From: Pirellulaceae bacterium
GTDB lineage: Bacteria > Planctomycetota > Planctomycetia > Pirellulales > Pirellulaceae
Direction: 5' to 3'
DNA: 64,000 nucleotides
Assembly: GCA_019636375.1 (NCBI GenBank)
Contig: JAHBXS010000002.1
Span: 585,621 to 649,620, forward strand
This document shows, piece after piece, positions 44,987 through 53,917 of the stretch. How positions within the stretch are numbered: position 1 is the first letter of the stretch; each line of letters starts with the position of its first letter. Made by a program: the position numbers and the translations under genes. Below the pieces are notes generated by a model. It was not told the DNA's origin, made no database searches, and saw only the letters and a program-made list of their open reading frames with translations.

Positions 44987-47458
44987 ATGTTTCCTAAGAC
45001 GGCTGAAAGGGCGGGCGACTCGATGACTTGGTATGGCCACAGTTTCAACAGCAAAAACGGAAACGGTGTTCCGGAGCTGCTACGAGATCACATTCGAGGT
45101 GTTGCTGAGCGGGCTGAAAAATTTGCTTCAGCGTTCGCTGCAGGCAAACAAGCCAAAGCCTGCGGCGAACTACATGATTTGGGGAAATACTCTGAGCAAT
45201 TCCAACGTCGCCTTTTTGATCGGAAAGAAAAGGGCCGCGACCATGCATCGATTGGAGCAATTCTTGCTGCTAAAGTCGGTAAATCTCTTGGAGAATTTCC
45301 TGCAACCTGCATCGAAGGACATCACGTCGGTTTGGGATGTGCTGAAAGCTCTGAACTTTTTCAGCGACGAATTGCTAAATCGTTCAATGACAATCCCGAG
45401 AGATTTACTACGGTGAACATGAAAATCTGTATCGATCACTTTCGTGCAGATGGGTTTGAAATTCCCGAAATTAAATCGGGGCTTGCGCCAAGATTCGATT
45501 ATTTGGCAGACATGCTGGACACTCGCATGTTGTATTCGGCGCTGGTCGACGCAGATTTTCTGGAAACGGAAGCCCACTTCGCCGGAGACCGAAACTGTAC
45601 GCGAAGACCGAGACCCGATGGACAAGAGTTGGACCCAAATGCTGCGATTCAAGCCTTTAATCGATACATTGCTCAATTCGCTCAAACTAATTCCGAAATG
45701 CTCACGAACGAGTTTTCGAGTCTTCGACAAACCTTGTTGCAAAGTTGTCGATCTCAAGGAGCCGAGCAAGCGCTTGGGCTCTTTACTCTTTCGGCACCTA
45801 CTGGAGCAGGCAAGACGCTTGCGATGCTGGGGTTTGCATTGGAGCACGCGCGGAAACACGGCCTGCGAAGGATTGTCCTCGCGATGCCCTTCCTCAATAT
45901 TGTCGATCAAACTGCTCGAATCTATCGAAAAATCTTCAGTCATGAAGAATTCGGCGATGAATTCGTCCTTGAATGTCACTCTTTGGCTGACGATGCGACG
46001 GAGCGCAGCCTTGCGGATGAGGGTCCAGATTATTCTCAAGACGATCTAGTTCCTCAACGGCAACGTTGGAGGCTTCTATCGGAGAATTGGGACGCTCCGA
46101 TTGTGTTGACGACCAGCGTTCAGTTACTTGAATCGCTCTTTGCAAATAAGCCTTCGCGCTGTCGGAAACTCCATCGTCTTGCAGGGAGTGTTATTTTGTT
46201 CGATGAAGTCCAAACGCTACCGCCAAAACTGGTTGTTTCTACGCTAGGAACTCTCAATCGATTGGCCGGAGCCGATTCGCGCTATCGCAGCTCGGTTGTA
46301 TTTGCTACGGCGACCCAGCCGGCATTCGAATGTCTGTCACCACGCCTTGCAAGTATGGTTGACGATCAACAATACACGGGAATGCCGCCCACATGGCGAC
46401 CAAAGGAATTGGTAACCAACGCAGATGAAATGTTCAAAACCGCATCCGGCCGAGTTCTAATAAGCTGGCGACAAAACCAACCCATCGAATTTGCAAACTT
46501 GGCCGATGAACTTTCACATTATCGACAGGTCCTGGTGATCGTGAATCTGAAACGCCACGCAACGGAACTGGCCGAGTTGCTTCGTTCCAGATCCGGTGCC
46601 ACGTTTCACCTATCGACAAATATGTGTAGCGACCATCGCTTGAGCGTGCTTGACCAGGTGAGGCAGTGTCTTGATGACGACCAACCTGTTCGTCTGATTG
46701 CTACGCAGTGCGTCGAAGCTGGTGTCGATATTGATTTTCCATGCGTTTACCGTGCGCTCGCACCGCTTGAAGCTATCGCACAAGCTGCCGGTAGATGCAA
46801 TCGCAGCGGTTTTAGAGAAACAGGGAACGTAACGGTCTTTAAACCGATTGATTTGAGAGATGACGGGCGCAAGCGAAATCTGTATCCGCCTGGATACGAT
46901 GCTGCGGTTAGTGCAACGGAGAGTTTTCTCAACTCGTTACTCTCCCAACTCGCGCCCGGGCAACCGCTGCCTGAGATCATCAATTCACCCGAATTGCTCC
47001 GAAAATATTACGAGCTTTTCTACACGCTGCATGGTCGTGATACAACCGAACTCGCGGATGAACGTGAGCTACATGAGGCGATTCGAGCTGGAATATTCCC
47101 AGACGTTGCCAAGCAATATCGACTTATCGAGCAGAATGTGATCAATGTGTTGGTTCCGTATGGTTGGGCGATTTACGAGACGCTTGTTGATGAAGCCCAT
47201 ACCGACAAGATGACTCTAAAACATACCCGAGCGTGGATTCGCAAAGCTCGACCGCATTCCGTTGCCGTCTATCGACCTGCCAACAATTCCGAGATCTGGA
47301 ACCACCTTATTCCGCTTCCTCTTGGAGCCAATTCGGACGATGAATCCGGCCGAGGGATAACAACCGAATCGCATGACTGGTGGCGCCCGGCAAATGAAGC
47401 AGAAAGTTACAACGACTTTGTCGGACTAAAGTTTGCCGAGACACAGTGGGTTTTATGA
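44987..47458 (+). CDS. cas3: CRISPR-associated helicase-nuclease Cas3 (type I-C)
   Basis: 823 aa (start ATG 44987; ATG 45023 possible). HD nuclease: RDHIRGVAERAEKF, GELHDLGKYSEQFQ, DHASIGA, IEGHHVGLG, with all HD metal ligands present. Superfamily-2 helicase: SAPTGAGKTLAML (motif I), LFDEVQTLP (DEVQ box), VVFATATQP (III), and QAAGRCNRSG (VI). It degrades DNA after Cascade R-loop formation. Key residues appear intact, so interference should be active. Followed by an unusual 366-bp gap before cas5 that carries a putative crRNA-like RNA. Confidence 0.95.
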   Translation: MFPKTAERAGDSMTWYGHSFNSKNGNGVPELLRDHIRGVAERAEKFASAFAAGKQAKACGELHDLGKYSEQFQRRLFDRKEKGRDHASIGAILAAKVGKSLGEFPATCIEGHHVGLGCAESSELFQRRIAKSFNDNPERFTTVNMKICIDHFRADGFEIPEIKSGLAPRFDYLADMLDTRMLYSALVDADFLETEAHFAGDRNCTRRPRPDGQELDPNAAIQAFNRYIAQFAQTNSEMLTNEFSSLRQTLLQSCRSQGAEQALGLFTLSAPTGAGKTLAMLGFALEHARKHGLRRIVLAMPFLNIVDQTARIYRKIFSHEEFGDEFVLECHSLADDATERSLADEGPDYSQDDLVPQRQRWRLLSENWDAPIVLTTSVQLLESLFANKPSRCRKLHRLAGSVILFDEVQTLPPKLVVSTLGTLNRLAGADSRYRSSVVFATATQPAFECLSPRLASMVDDQQYTGMPPTWRPKELVTNADEMFKTASGRVLISWRQNQPIEFANLADELSHYRQVLVIVNLKRHATELAELLRSRSGATFHLSTNMCSDHRLSVLDQVRQCLDDDQPVRLIATQCVEAGVDIDFPCVYRALAPLEAIAQAAGRCNRSGFRETGNVTVFKPIDLRDDGRKRNLYPPGYDAAVSATESFLNSLLSQLAPGQPLPEIINSPELLRKYYELFYTLHGRDTTELADERELHEAIRAGIFPDVAKQYRLIEQNVINVLVPYGWAIYETLVDEAHTDKMTLKHTRAWIRKARPHSVAVYRPANNSEIWNHLIPLPLGANSDDESGRGITTESHDWWRPANEAESYNDFVGLKFAETQWVL

Positions 47459-47483
47459 GTACTGAAAAAAATAAATTTCAAAA

Positions 47484-47590
47484 AATCTCTGAGCGGCGCA
47501 AACCGCTCAGAGAACAGCACTTTTGTGCTAAAAGACGCAAGATTGTTTCAATCCACACCCAGGAACGGGTGAATTTCGCACAGAAAATGA
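47484..47590 (-). ncRNA. Putative crRNA-like Cas-regulating RNA (CreR/CreA type)
   Basis: Read on the minus strand: stem CACCC-GTTCCT-GGGTG, then TGGATTGAAAC, the same 10-nt handle (GGATTGAAAC) as the CRISPR repeats. Next comes a guide-like stretch starting AATCTTGCGTCTTTTAGC at 47544. A small hairpin AGCAC-AAAA-GTGCT follows, then a strong terminator (CTCTGAGCGG / CCGCTCAGAG followed by ATTTTTTG). The repeat body differs from the array repeat, so it is a diverged lone repeat. Guide positions 1-16 match plus-strand 47635-47650 except position 6. Cas5 would be expected to process the hairpin. Transcription is not shown. Confidence 0.7.
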
Positions 47591-47634
47591 GCGAAACCTG
47601 CTTGACTAAATCGAGTCAATCAATATCATACGTC

Positions 47635-47650
47635 AATCTGGCGTCTTTTA
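47635..47650 (+). promoter_or_regulatory. Predicted target of the crRNA-like guide
   Basis: AATCTGGCGTCTTTTA; compare guide AATCTTGCGTCTTTTA. 15 of 16 identical, with the mismatch at position 6, which is not base-paired in type I crRNA-DNA hybrids. Preceded by GTC; the usual I-C PAM is TTC. Complementarity is lost after position 16, as expected for silencing rather than cutting. It overlaps a palindrome GCGTCTTTTAAGACGC and lies about 175 bp upstream of cas5 and 43 bp upstream of a 39-codon frame. Confidence 0.65.
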
Positions 47651-47692
47651 AGACGCGATTTGAAAAAGACGTTAATTTTAGAGTTGTTTTTT

Positions 47693-47812
47693 ATGCTGTC
47701 ATTCGCTCAGTTTCCTCGACCTCCACCATCCAAGCCAAAAAAAAGGGCTCCAGTAGCCGTTTTGCGCCGGTGGTACTGGAGCCCGGTTTTTGATTCATTT
47801 TTTTACATATAA
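47693..47812 (+). CDS. Speculative 39-aa mini-ORF (possible CreT-like unit)
   Basis: Frame from ATG 47693 to TAA 47810, reading MLSFAQFPRPPPSKPKKRA and onward to an aromatic end (RRWYWSPVFDSFFYI). It sits between the predicted guide target and cas5 and runs through a strong terminator, so the transcript may act as RNA instead. No ribosome site of quality. Included only because known CreTA modules place a small toxin unit next to the antitoxin RNA's target. Confidence 0.25.
   Translation: MLSFAQFPRPPPSKPKKRAPVAVLRRWYWSPVFDSFFYI
47745..47790. terminator. Strong terminator between cas3 and cas5
   Basis: GGGCTCCAGTA (47745-47755) pairs perfectly with TACTGGAGCCC (47774-47784), followed by GGTTTTTG; on the other strand the stem is followed by eight T. 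Its place 34 nt before the cas5 ATG means a transcript starting near 47650 would end here unless it reads through. Confidence 0.8.
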
Positions 47813-47824
47813 AGGATTTTAACC

Positions 47825-48604
47825 ATGAAAGCCACAAATTCAAACACCCACATTCTCGAAGTTTGGGGAGATTTCGCCTGCTTCTCGCGTCCGGAGTTGG
47901 CGGTCGAACGTTACTCATACCCTTGCCCCACCCCCAGTGCGACACGAGGTGTTTTCGAAGCAATCTACTTCAAACCGGAATTCTACTGGCAGGTGACCCG
48001 TATCGAATTGCTAAACTCGCCCAACTACATCGCCCTTCGCCGAAATGAAGTCAAAGATAAAATCAGCGAGTCAGCGGTAAAGAAGTGGATCAACGGAACC
48101 ACTGAAGTCGAACCGCTCTTCGCAGATGCTGATAAAAGCATGACCGGTACCGATCAAAAGGGCCGTACCCAACGCCAAACCATGGCACTCAAAACGCCGC
48201 ATTATCGTTTGCACGCACAAATCGTCCCTCGAAGCGGCAACGAAAGCGAACTGAACGCATATAACAGCCAGTTTGTTCGCCGCGCCTCCCAAGGCAAGTG
48301 CTTCCAACAGCCCTACCTTGGTTGTCGCGAATTCATTGCGTTTTTTCGGTTAATTGAAAACGCTGCCAATGAACCCAAGTCTTGTGACTATTCACAGGAT
48401 CTCGGTTTCATGCTCTACGATGTGTTCGACATTCGATCAAACAATCATGAGATTCGTTATGGTGGGAAAGAAGATAACTGGAAACAAATGCGACCGACGG
48501 TATCCATCTTCAAAGCACGAATCGAAAGCGGTGTCCTGGACGTGCCTCCTATCGGTAGCGACAAGATTCTCAAGTCAACGCTTTCAGTTGGGAGGGACGA
48601 GTAA
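47825..48604 (+). CDS. cas5c: Cas5c (type I-C crRNA endonuclease and Cascade subunit)
   Basis: 259 aa. In type I-C, Cas5 replaces Cas6: it cuts the repeat hairpin and holds the 5' handle. FACFSRPELAVERYSYPCPT and SATRGVFEAIYFKPEFYWQV are typical, followed by LRRNEVKDKIS. The C-terminal part has PYLGCREF and LGFMLYDVFD. Ribosome site AAAGGA before ATG 47825. Its stop overlaps the cas8c start by one base (TAATG), showing coupling. Confidence 0.94.
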   Translation: MKATNSNTHILEVWGDFACFSRPELAVERYSYPCPTPSATRGVFEAIYFKPEFYWQVTRIELLNSPNYIALRRNEVKDKISESAVKKWINGTTEVEPLFADADKSMTGTDQKGRTQRQTMALKTPHYRLHAQIVPRSGNESELNAYNSQFVRRASQGKCFQQPYLGCREFIAFFRLIENAANEPKSCDYSQDLGFMLYDVFDIRSNNHEIRYGGKEDNWKQMRPTVSIFKARIESGVLDVPPIGSDKILKSTLSVGRDE

Positions 48605-50889
48605 TGTTGCACGCACTTCTCGAATACGCTCGTCGCGAAAAACTCGCCACGGAGCCAGGCTTCAAATCGAAGGCTGTCAGATGGTTACTGCAATTCACAC
48701 CTGATGGCAAATGGTTGGCGCCGGTCATCGATTTGACGGGTGGTGAGAAGAAGTCGAAAGGCCGCGAATTTCAGCGCTGTCCCGATTTGACTCAACCCGA
48801 AATGATTTCATCTGGTTCGCGCCACTTTCTTGTAGACAGCCTCGATAAAATTGTTCTGTTAACCAAAGAAGAAGCGACTGAAAAGGAAATAGCATCCCAC
48901 AACAGTTTCGTTAGCTTACTGGAAAAAGCTTCGTCTGTACTTACGGAATTAGCTCCTATTGCTGTGACACTTAACAACCAGGAGTCGTTGGCGGCTATTC
49001 AGGCTAACTTGAGCGAATTAAAGGCCAAACCCACTGACTCTGCCACAATCGCAATTGTACAAGGGCACAAGCCTCACATCTTTGTCGATTCCGACAAGTG
49101 GCATGAGTGGTGGCGAGAGTTTCGCGGCGCGATCAGCTCTGGCAAAGAATCTGGCTCGAAAAAGAAAGAGTCAAAACAGATGCGCTGCTTCCTTAGTGGC
49201 GAATTAGTCGAGCCCGCACTGACCCAAAACAAGATTTCCGGACTTTCCGATGTTGGGGGGCTGCCAATGGGTGATGTGATTTCCTCGTTCGACAAAGAAG
49301 CTTTCGGTCATTTCGACTTTAAGCAAGGCGAAAACGCGGCAATCAGTGAAGAGATGGTGAAAACATTTACCGACGCTTTGAATCACCTGATCAGACGTCG
49401 CGCCATCCGAATGGCCGAGACCAAAATTGTCTACTGGTATAGTCGCGAAATTCCAGACGATGAAGATGTTGTTCGCGATCTCTTTGCAGGGACAGGGCTG
49501 GAGGATGATGGTGATGAAGCAGGCAAGAAAAGTGGAAAAGCTGAACCGTCGAATCGACAAATCCTACAAGCCGAGTCAACTGCTAGAAAACTGCTCGAAG
49601 CCATTCGCACCGGTCATCGTGACGATCTTAAGGATTGTCAGTTTTTTGCCCTTACACTCTCGGGAAACTCGGGTCGCGTCGTCATTCGAGATTGGATGCA
49701 GGGAAGTTTTGAGCAACTTGCCGAAAGTATCGACTCATGGTTCAGCGATTTGTCCTTGATGAATATTTCTGCTCGTTTACAAGTCCGCAATCCGTCTCTA
49801 ATGAGGTTGTTGACTTGCGTACTGAAAGAGAAAAAGCCCGGGCAGAATTTTCAGAACTGGATTGCTCCAGTGCTAACTGCCCGGAGTGGAGTCTGGAACG
49901 CAGCCTTAAAGGGTGAACGGAATTGCATTCCAAGGTCACTGGTTGAAAAGGCTTGTATTAGACAAGTCGCTGCGGCGGCGACTGGCGAATTGCCGGGCGG
50001 TGTGCGAGGAGATTCTGAAAACGACAATTCGGCTGATGTCCCGCTGCGCATGTCAGCATGGTACGCTCGTCTCTCAGTAATGAAGTTATTCTGTATTCGA
50101 AGTAAACCCCTCTTTTCAAAGGAGAAAAAAATGTTACCCAATCTTGATGTAAACCATGAACGGTCGTCCTATCACGTTGGACGACTGATGGCTGTACTGC
50201 AAATGATTCAACGTGAAGCACAAGGCGAACTTGGCACAACCATTGCCCAGTCACATTACGCGTCGGCAGCAACCCGCCCAATTGTTGCACTTCCCCGGTT
50301 GGAAACGCTTACCCAGCACCACCTGCCGAACATCGGGAAAAAGAATGCTGAGCTTCGTGATCAATACGTTTTCTTGTTGACTGAAATCAAGGGGCAGATC
50401 AAAGGAAAAATCGACCGCACGTACGACCTCGAAGACCAGTGTTACTTTCACCTTGGCTACTACCATCAATTGGCGTTTCAGCCCAGAACTGAGCCGCCTC
50501 TAAGGCATACGACCCTTAAAGGAGCAAATGAAAAAGTACGGTCGATGTCCGAATTGGTCATCGCAAATTGGTTGTTCTCAAATGGAGTGGAATACGAATA
50601 CGAAAAGGAACTCAAGCTTTCCAACGGGAGACTCATTCGTCCAGACTTCACGGTTGAGAAATCGCCGTTGAAAAAGACTGTCTTTATCGAGCACTTGGGG
50701 ATGATGGACAACTTCACATATCGCCACAACTGGAAAGAAAAGCTTGAGAGTTATCGCGAGGCCAGCATTCGGGAACTTTCGGAAGGCGGAGGTGAAAACG
50801 GCATTCTGATTGTTAGCCAACCTTCAGGAACTGCCTTTGACTGTCAAGAGATTCAAAAACTGCTGGCTCCTCTCCTAACCACCAAGTAA
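48604..50889 (+). CDS. cas8c: Cas8c (Csd1) with C-terminal PD-(D/E)xK-like nuclease domain
   Basis: 761 aa. Residues 1-626 match Csd1/Cas8c, the PAM-recognising large subunit (CFLSGELVEPALTQNKISGL, FDKEAFGHFDFKQGENAAIS, IVYWYSREIPDDED), ending at LGYYHQLAFQ where the family normally stops. After an 18-residue linker, residues 645-761 form an extra domain. It has SELVIANWLFSNGVEYEYEK (E650), RLIRPDFTVEK (P680-D681) and VFIEHLGMMDN (E696-x-G, H697), then NWKEKLESYRE. This is the core pattern of PD-(D/E)xK restriction-like nucleases seen fused to helicases. The usual Lys is His, as in some relatives. The open frame is continuous, so this is a true fusion unless sequencing joined two genes. Confidence 0.88.
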   Translation: MLHALLEYARREKLATEPGFKSKAVRWLLQFTPDGKWLAPVIDLTGGEKKSKGREFQRCPDLTQPEMISSGSRHFLVDSLDKIVLLTKEEATEKEIASHNSFVSLLEKASSVLTELAPIAVTLNNQESLAAIQANLSELKAKPTDSATIAIVQGHKPHIFVDSDKWHEWWREFRGAISSGKESGSKKKESKQMRCFLSGELVEPALTQNKISGLSDVGGLPMGDVISSFDKEAFGHFDFKQGENAAISEEMVKTFTDALNHLIRRRAIRMAETKIVYWYSREIPDDEDVVRDLFAGTGLEDDGDEAGKKSGKAEPSNRQILQAESTARKLLEAIRTGHRDDLKDCQFFALTLSGNSGRVVIRDWMQGSFEQLAESIDSWFSDLSLMNISARLQVRNPSLMRLLTCVLKEKKPGQNFQNWIAPVLTARSGVWNAALKGERNCIPRSLVEKACIRQVAAAATGELPGGVRGDSENDNSADVPLRMSAWYARLSVMKLFCIRSKPLFSKEKKMLPNLDVNHERSSYHVGRLMAVLQMIQREAQGELGTTIAQSHYASAATRPIVALPRLETLTQHHLPNIGKKNAELRDQYVFLLTEIKGQIKGKIDRTYDLEDQCYFHLGYYHQLAFQPRTEPPLRHTTLKGANEKVRSMSELVIANWLFSNGVEYEYEKELKLSNGRLIRPDFTVEKSPLKKTVFIEHLGMMDNFTYRHNWKEKLESYREASIRELSEGGGENGILIVSQPSGTAFDCQEIQKLLAPLLTTK
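50131..50889 (+). CDS. cas11c: Internal Cas11c start; product would carry the nuclease domain
   Basis: In-frame ATG at codon 510 of cas8c is preceded by AAAGGAG and AAAAAA, one of the best ribosome sites in the locus. Known type I-C systems make the small subunit Cas11c from an internal start at this place in cas8c. Residues 1-117 (MLPNLDVNHERSSYHVGRLM to LAFQ) correspond to Cas11c. Because the nuclease domain is at the common C-terminus, the 252-aa product would be a Cas11c-nuclease fusion, and each Cascade could carry several copies. Inference from sequence; translation not shown. Confidence 0.75.
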   Translation: MLPNLDVNHERSSYHVGRLMAVLQMIQREAQGELGTTIAQSHYASAATRPIVALPRLETLTQHHLPNIGKKNAELRDQYVFLLTEIKGQIKGKIDRTYDLEDQCYFHLGYYHQLAFQPRTEPPLRHTTLKGANEKVRSMSELVIANWLFSNGVEYEYEKELKLSNGRLIRPDFTVEKSPLKKTVFIEHLGMMDNFTYRHNWKEKLESYREASIRELSEGGGENGILIVSQPSGTAFDCQEIQKLLAPLLTTK

Positions 50890-50930
50890 ATCAACCTAAA
50901 CCTACAAACTCTATTTTCTAAAGGTGAACT

Positions 50931-51899
50931 ATGTCCAAGAATATTACAAACCGATACGAATTTCTGTTTCTATTTGATTGCGAAAACGGTAACCCCAACG
51001 GCGATCCCGACGCAGGCAACGCACCGCGAATCGATCCACAAGACATGCATGGACTCGTTTCTGATGTGGCAATCAAACGCCGCATTCGTAACTATGTTCA
51101 AATCGCTGGCGGGAACAAAATGCCCAATGCGATTTTCATCGAGCACGCGAGCAACTTGAACACCAAAATTGCCAAAGCTCACGAGGAAGCAAATGGCTCG
51201 ATGCCAAAAGGCAAAGACGGGGCTAACAAAAAAGAAGTCCACGCGGCCCGGAATTGGATGTGTAAGAACTTCTTTGATGTGCGAACTTTCGGTGGAGTCA
51301 TGTCCACTGGTGCTAACGCGGGTCAAGTTCGCGGACCCGTGCAAATCGCGTTTGCTCGTTCGCTCGACCCAATCCTGCCGCTGGATTTATCCATCACTCG
51401 AATGGCGGTCGCGCTTGATGTAAAAGGGGCCAAGGGCAGTGCGGACTTCGAAGCCGCTGAGGCCGCAACCAGCGAAGACACGCTTCGAACTATGGGACGA
51501 AAGTCGTTGATTCCCTACGGGCTTTTTCTTGGCAAGGGATTCATCAGTGCTCATCTTGCTCAACAAACAGGTTTTCACTCGGATGACCTGCGCTTGCTGT
51601 TTGACGCGATTCTGAATATGTACGAGCACGACCGCTCAGCCAGCAAAGGAACGATGACCGTCCGCCAACCTGTTTTTGTCTTCAAACACGTCGGCACCGA
51701 CAAAGATCCCGAACAATGCCAGCGTCAAGCCATGCTCGGATGCGCCCCGGCTCAAGTTCTATTCGAAGAAGTTGTCAAAGTCGAGAAGAACACGAGTATT
51801 CCTCGTAGCTTTTCAGACTATACCGTGACTGTGGATCGCGACAGAATTCCGGCAGGAGTGGAATTGCTCGAGTTGCCCCGAGATATTGATAAATTGTGA
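50931..51899 (+). CDS. cas7c: Cas7c (Csd2), Cascade backbone
   Basis: 322 aa RRM-fold protein that coats the crRNA spacer. Family motifs: [65 protein letters not shown] and [19 protein letters not shown]. Begins 41 bp after cas8c with AAAGGTG upstream. Its TGA overlaps the cas4 GTG. Confidence 0.95.
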   Translation: MSKNITNRYEFLFLFDCENGNPNGDPDAGNAPRIDPQDMHGLVSDVAIKRRIRNYVQIAGGNKMPNAIFIEHASNLNTKIAKAHEEANGSMPKGKDGANKKEVHAARNWMCKNFFDVRTFGGVMSTGANAGQVRGPVQIAFARSLDPILPLDLSITRMAVALDVKGAKGSADFEAAEAATSEDTLRTMGRKSLIPYGLFLGKGFISAHLAQQTGFHSDDLRLLFDAILNMYEHDRSASKGTMTVRQPVFVFKHVGTDKDPEQCQRQAMLGCAPAQVLFEEVVKVEKNTSIPRSFSDYTVTVDRDRIPAGVELLELPRDIDKL

Positions 51900-52558
51900 C
51901 CACCGAATCTTTTTTAGGAAGCAGGGCTGACTTCTTGCCGATTTCAGCCCTGCAACATTTTGTGTTTTGCCCTCGCCGAGCTGCCTTGGTGTTGCTGGAG
52001 GGCCTGTGGAGAGAGAACGTCCATACTGCTGAAGGAAACGTCGTCCATCTTCGCGCCCACGATATCACCGCTAGTGAGAACCGAAAAGGGATTCACACTG
52101 TACGCGGTATGGAACTCTGCTCGAATCAGTGGGGCTTGACCGGCAAAGCCGATATCATCGAGTTTACACTCTCGAAATCTCGACAGATTGAATATGTAAA
52201 TGTCGTAGAATACAAACGCGGCAGCCCGAAAGGCAAACGAGACTTGCCCTTCCATGTTCAAGTTTGCGCCCAAGTGATTTGTCTTGAAGAGATGCTAGGA
52301 CTAACTTCTTGCGATGCCCAGATCTACTACGCCAAAACGAAACGTCGAGTCGAATTGCCGCTGACACCGGAGCTCCGATCAACCACCTTCGAATCAATTC
52401 AAGCTCTTCGCGAGCTTGTTCATCGGCGTGAAACACCGCTGATCGGCTACCAGCGACGAAAATGTGATCGATGCTCTCTATTCTCTGCCTGCATGCCAAC
52501 CGCAGTTCGACCCCGTGCCACGGCCTCAAAATACTTGCTGGATATTCTTGCCAATTAG
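51896..52558 (+). CDS. cas4: Cas4 exonuclease (adaptation)
   Basis: 220 aa RecB-like protein that trims prespacers and helps PAM selection with Cas1-Cas2. GTG start at 51896 overlaps the cas7 stop. Iron-sulfur cysteines: FCPRR (first) and [10 protein letters not shown] (last three). Nuclease core: [11 protein letters not shown] and [11 protein letters not shown] (D...E.K), and [12 protein letters not shown] (QxxxY-like helix). Confidence 0.94.
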   Translation: MTTESFLGSRADFLPISALQHFVFCPRRAALVLLEGLWRENVHTAEGNVVHLRAHDITASENRKGIHTVRGMELCSNQWGLTGKADIIEFTLSKSRQIEYVNVVEYKRGSPKGKRDLPFHVQVCAQVICLEEMLGLTSCDAQIYYAKTKRRVELPLTPELRSTTFESIQALRELVHRRETPLIGYQRRKCDRCSLFSACMPTAVRPRATASKYLLDILAN

Positions 52559-52585
52559 ATTCGCGTCCAAGACGAGGGCTAATCC

Positions 52586-53617
52586 ATGAAAACACATTTG
52601 AATACTTTGTACGTCACAACCCAAGGCTCCTATTTGCGGAAACAAAGTGATGCTTTGGTCGTCAGCATCGAGAAAAAAGATCGACTGCGATTGCCACTGA
52701 TAAACGTCGGCTCGATCGTCTGTTTTGGTCGTGTCTTATGCACCCCGCAATTACTGGGCGCCTGTGCTCAAAAGGGAATCGCGATAACGTATATGACCGA
52801 ATACGGACGATTTTTGGCCGCCGTTAACGGATTCACTCCAGGCAATGTGCTTTTGCGACGCGAACAGTATCGTCGCGCTGATGAAATGTCGGCATCAGCC
52901 GCAATCGCTCGATCCTGTATCATCGGCAAACTGGCCAACTATCGAACGGTACTCCGCCGGGCCGTTCGCGATCAAGCTGCCTCAGAAGCCACCAAGCGAC
53001 TGGAACGAGTCGCTCGTCGATTAGACATGACGCTGAAAACTCTGGATGCCACTTTAAACCTCGATCAACTTCGCGGCGTCGAAGGCGATGCGACCAGCGA
53101 ATACTTTTCCGTCTTCAATGATTTGATTGTTGCTCAAAAAGACGACTTTGTGTTTTCTGGACGGAACCGTCGTCCTCCGATGGATCGAGTCAACGCCATG
53201 CTTTCGTTTGGCTACGCGATGTTAACCAACGATTTGCGCAGTGCTTGCGAAGCTTGCGGGCTGGACGCTGCGGTCGGATTCTTGCATCGCGACCGACCTG
53301 GCCGCCCGAGTCTGGCACTGGACTTGATGGAAGAGTTCCGACCAGTCATCGTCGACCGGTTGGTATTGTCGTTGATCAATCGCCAGCAAGTGAAAGCCAA
53401 AGGTTTTGAAATCAACCCCGGTGGAGGCGTCCAGATTGAAGAGGCTACCAGGAAGGAGTTCGTGGCCGCCTATCAAAAGCGGAAACAAGAGACGATCACC
53501 CATCCGTTTTTGGATGAAAAAATGACCCTCGGTTTGGTCCCGCACATTCAAGCCCGTCTGCTTGCTCGCCATCTGCGTGGTGACAGCGACGCCTATCCAC
53601 CCTTTTCCTGGAAGTAA
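52586..53617 (+). CDS. cas1: Cas1 integrase
   Basis: 343 aa, I-C type. LNTLYVTTQGSYLRKQSDAL start, LRGVEGDATSEYFSVFNDLI (metal Glu), VGFLHRDRPGRPSLALDLME (His) and EFRPVIVDRLVLSLINR (Asp/Glu) give the E-H-D active site. It integrates spacers at the leader end with Cas2. Followed by cas2 after 6 bp. Confidence 0.96.
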   Translation: MKTHLNTLYVTTQGSYLRKQSDALVVSIEKKDRLRLPLINVGSIVCFGRVLCTPQLLGACAQKGIAITYMTEYGRFLAAVNGFTPGNVLLRREQYRRADEMSASAAIARSCIIGKLANYRTVLRRAVRDQAASEATKRLERVARRLDMTLKTLDATLNLDQLRGVEGDATSEYFSVFNDLIVAQKDDFVFSGRNRRPPMDRVNAMLSFGYAMLTNDLRSACEACGLDAAVGFLHRDRPGRPSLALDLMEEFRPVIVDRLVLSLINRQQVKAKGFEINPGGGVQIEEATRKEFVAAYQKRKQETITHPFLDEKMTLGLVPHIQARLLARHLRGDSDAYPPFSWK

Positions 53618-53623
53618 ATCACA

Positions 53624-53917
53624 ATGATGCTTGTATTGGTCACTTACGATGTCGCCACGGCTGACCGGGCCGGCCAAAGACGCTTGCGTCGCGTGGCCAA
53701 GGTTTGTCTCAATCACGGCCAACGAGTGCAGAATAGTGTATTTGAGTGTTGGTTGAGCAATGAGAATTTCGTCAAGCTCAAGCATCAATTGCTTGCGGAA
53801 ATTCAAACAGATTCAGACAGTTTGCGATTCTATTTTTTGGGTAGCAATTGGGAATACAAAGTCGAGCATTTTGGGATTAAACCCTCACTGAACATGGACG
53901 ACCCCTTAATCATTTAA
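53624..53917 (+). CDS. cas2: Cas2 adaptation protein
   Basis: 97 aa, ferredoxin-like fold: MMLVLVTYDVATADRAGQRR with the conserved Asp, CLNHGQRVQNSVFECWLS, and the domain-swap end KVEHFGIKPSLNMDDPLII. Last cas gene; the leader and array follow. Confidence 0.96.
   Translation: MMLVLVTYDVATADRAGQRRLRRVAKVCLNHGQRVQNSVFECWLSNENFVKLKHQLLAEIQTDSDSLRFYFLGSNWEYKVEHFGIKPSLNMDDPLII

Noticed and set aside
47488..47513. Terminator for cas3 on the plus strand
   Set aside because: On the plus strand the hairpin is not followed by a T run; the T run is on the minus strand, so it ends the minus-strand RNA.
47446..47793. 115-aa plus-strand frame after cas3
   Set aside because: It runs through the crRNA-like hairpin, the terminators and the guide target, with low-complexity basic sequence; the RNA interpretation explains the structure better.
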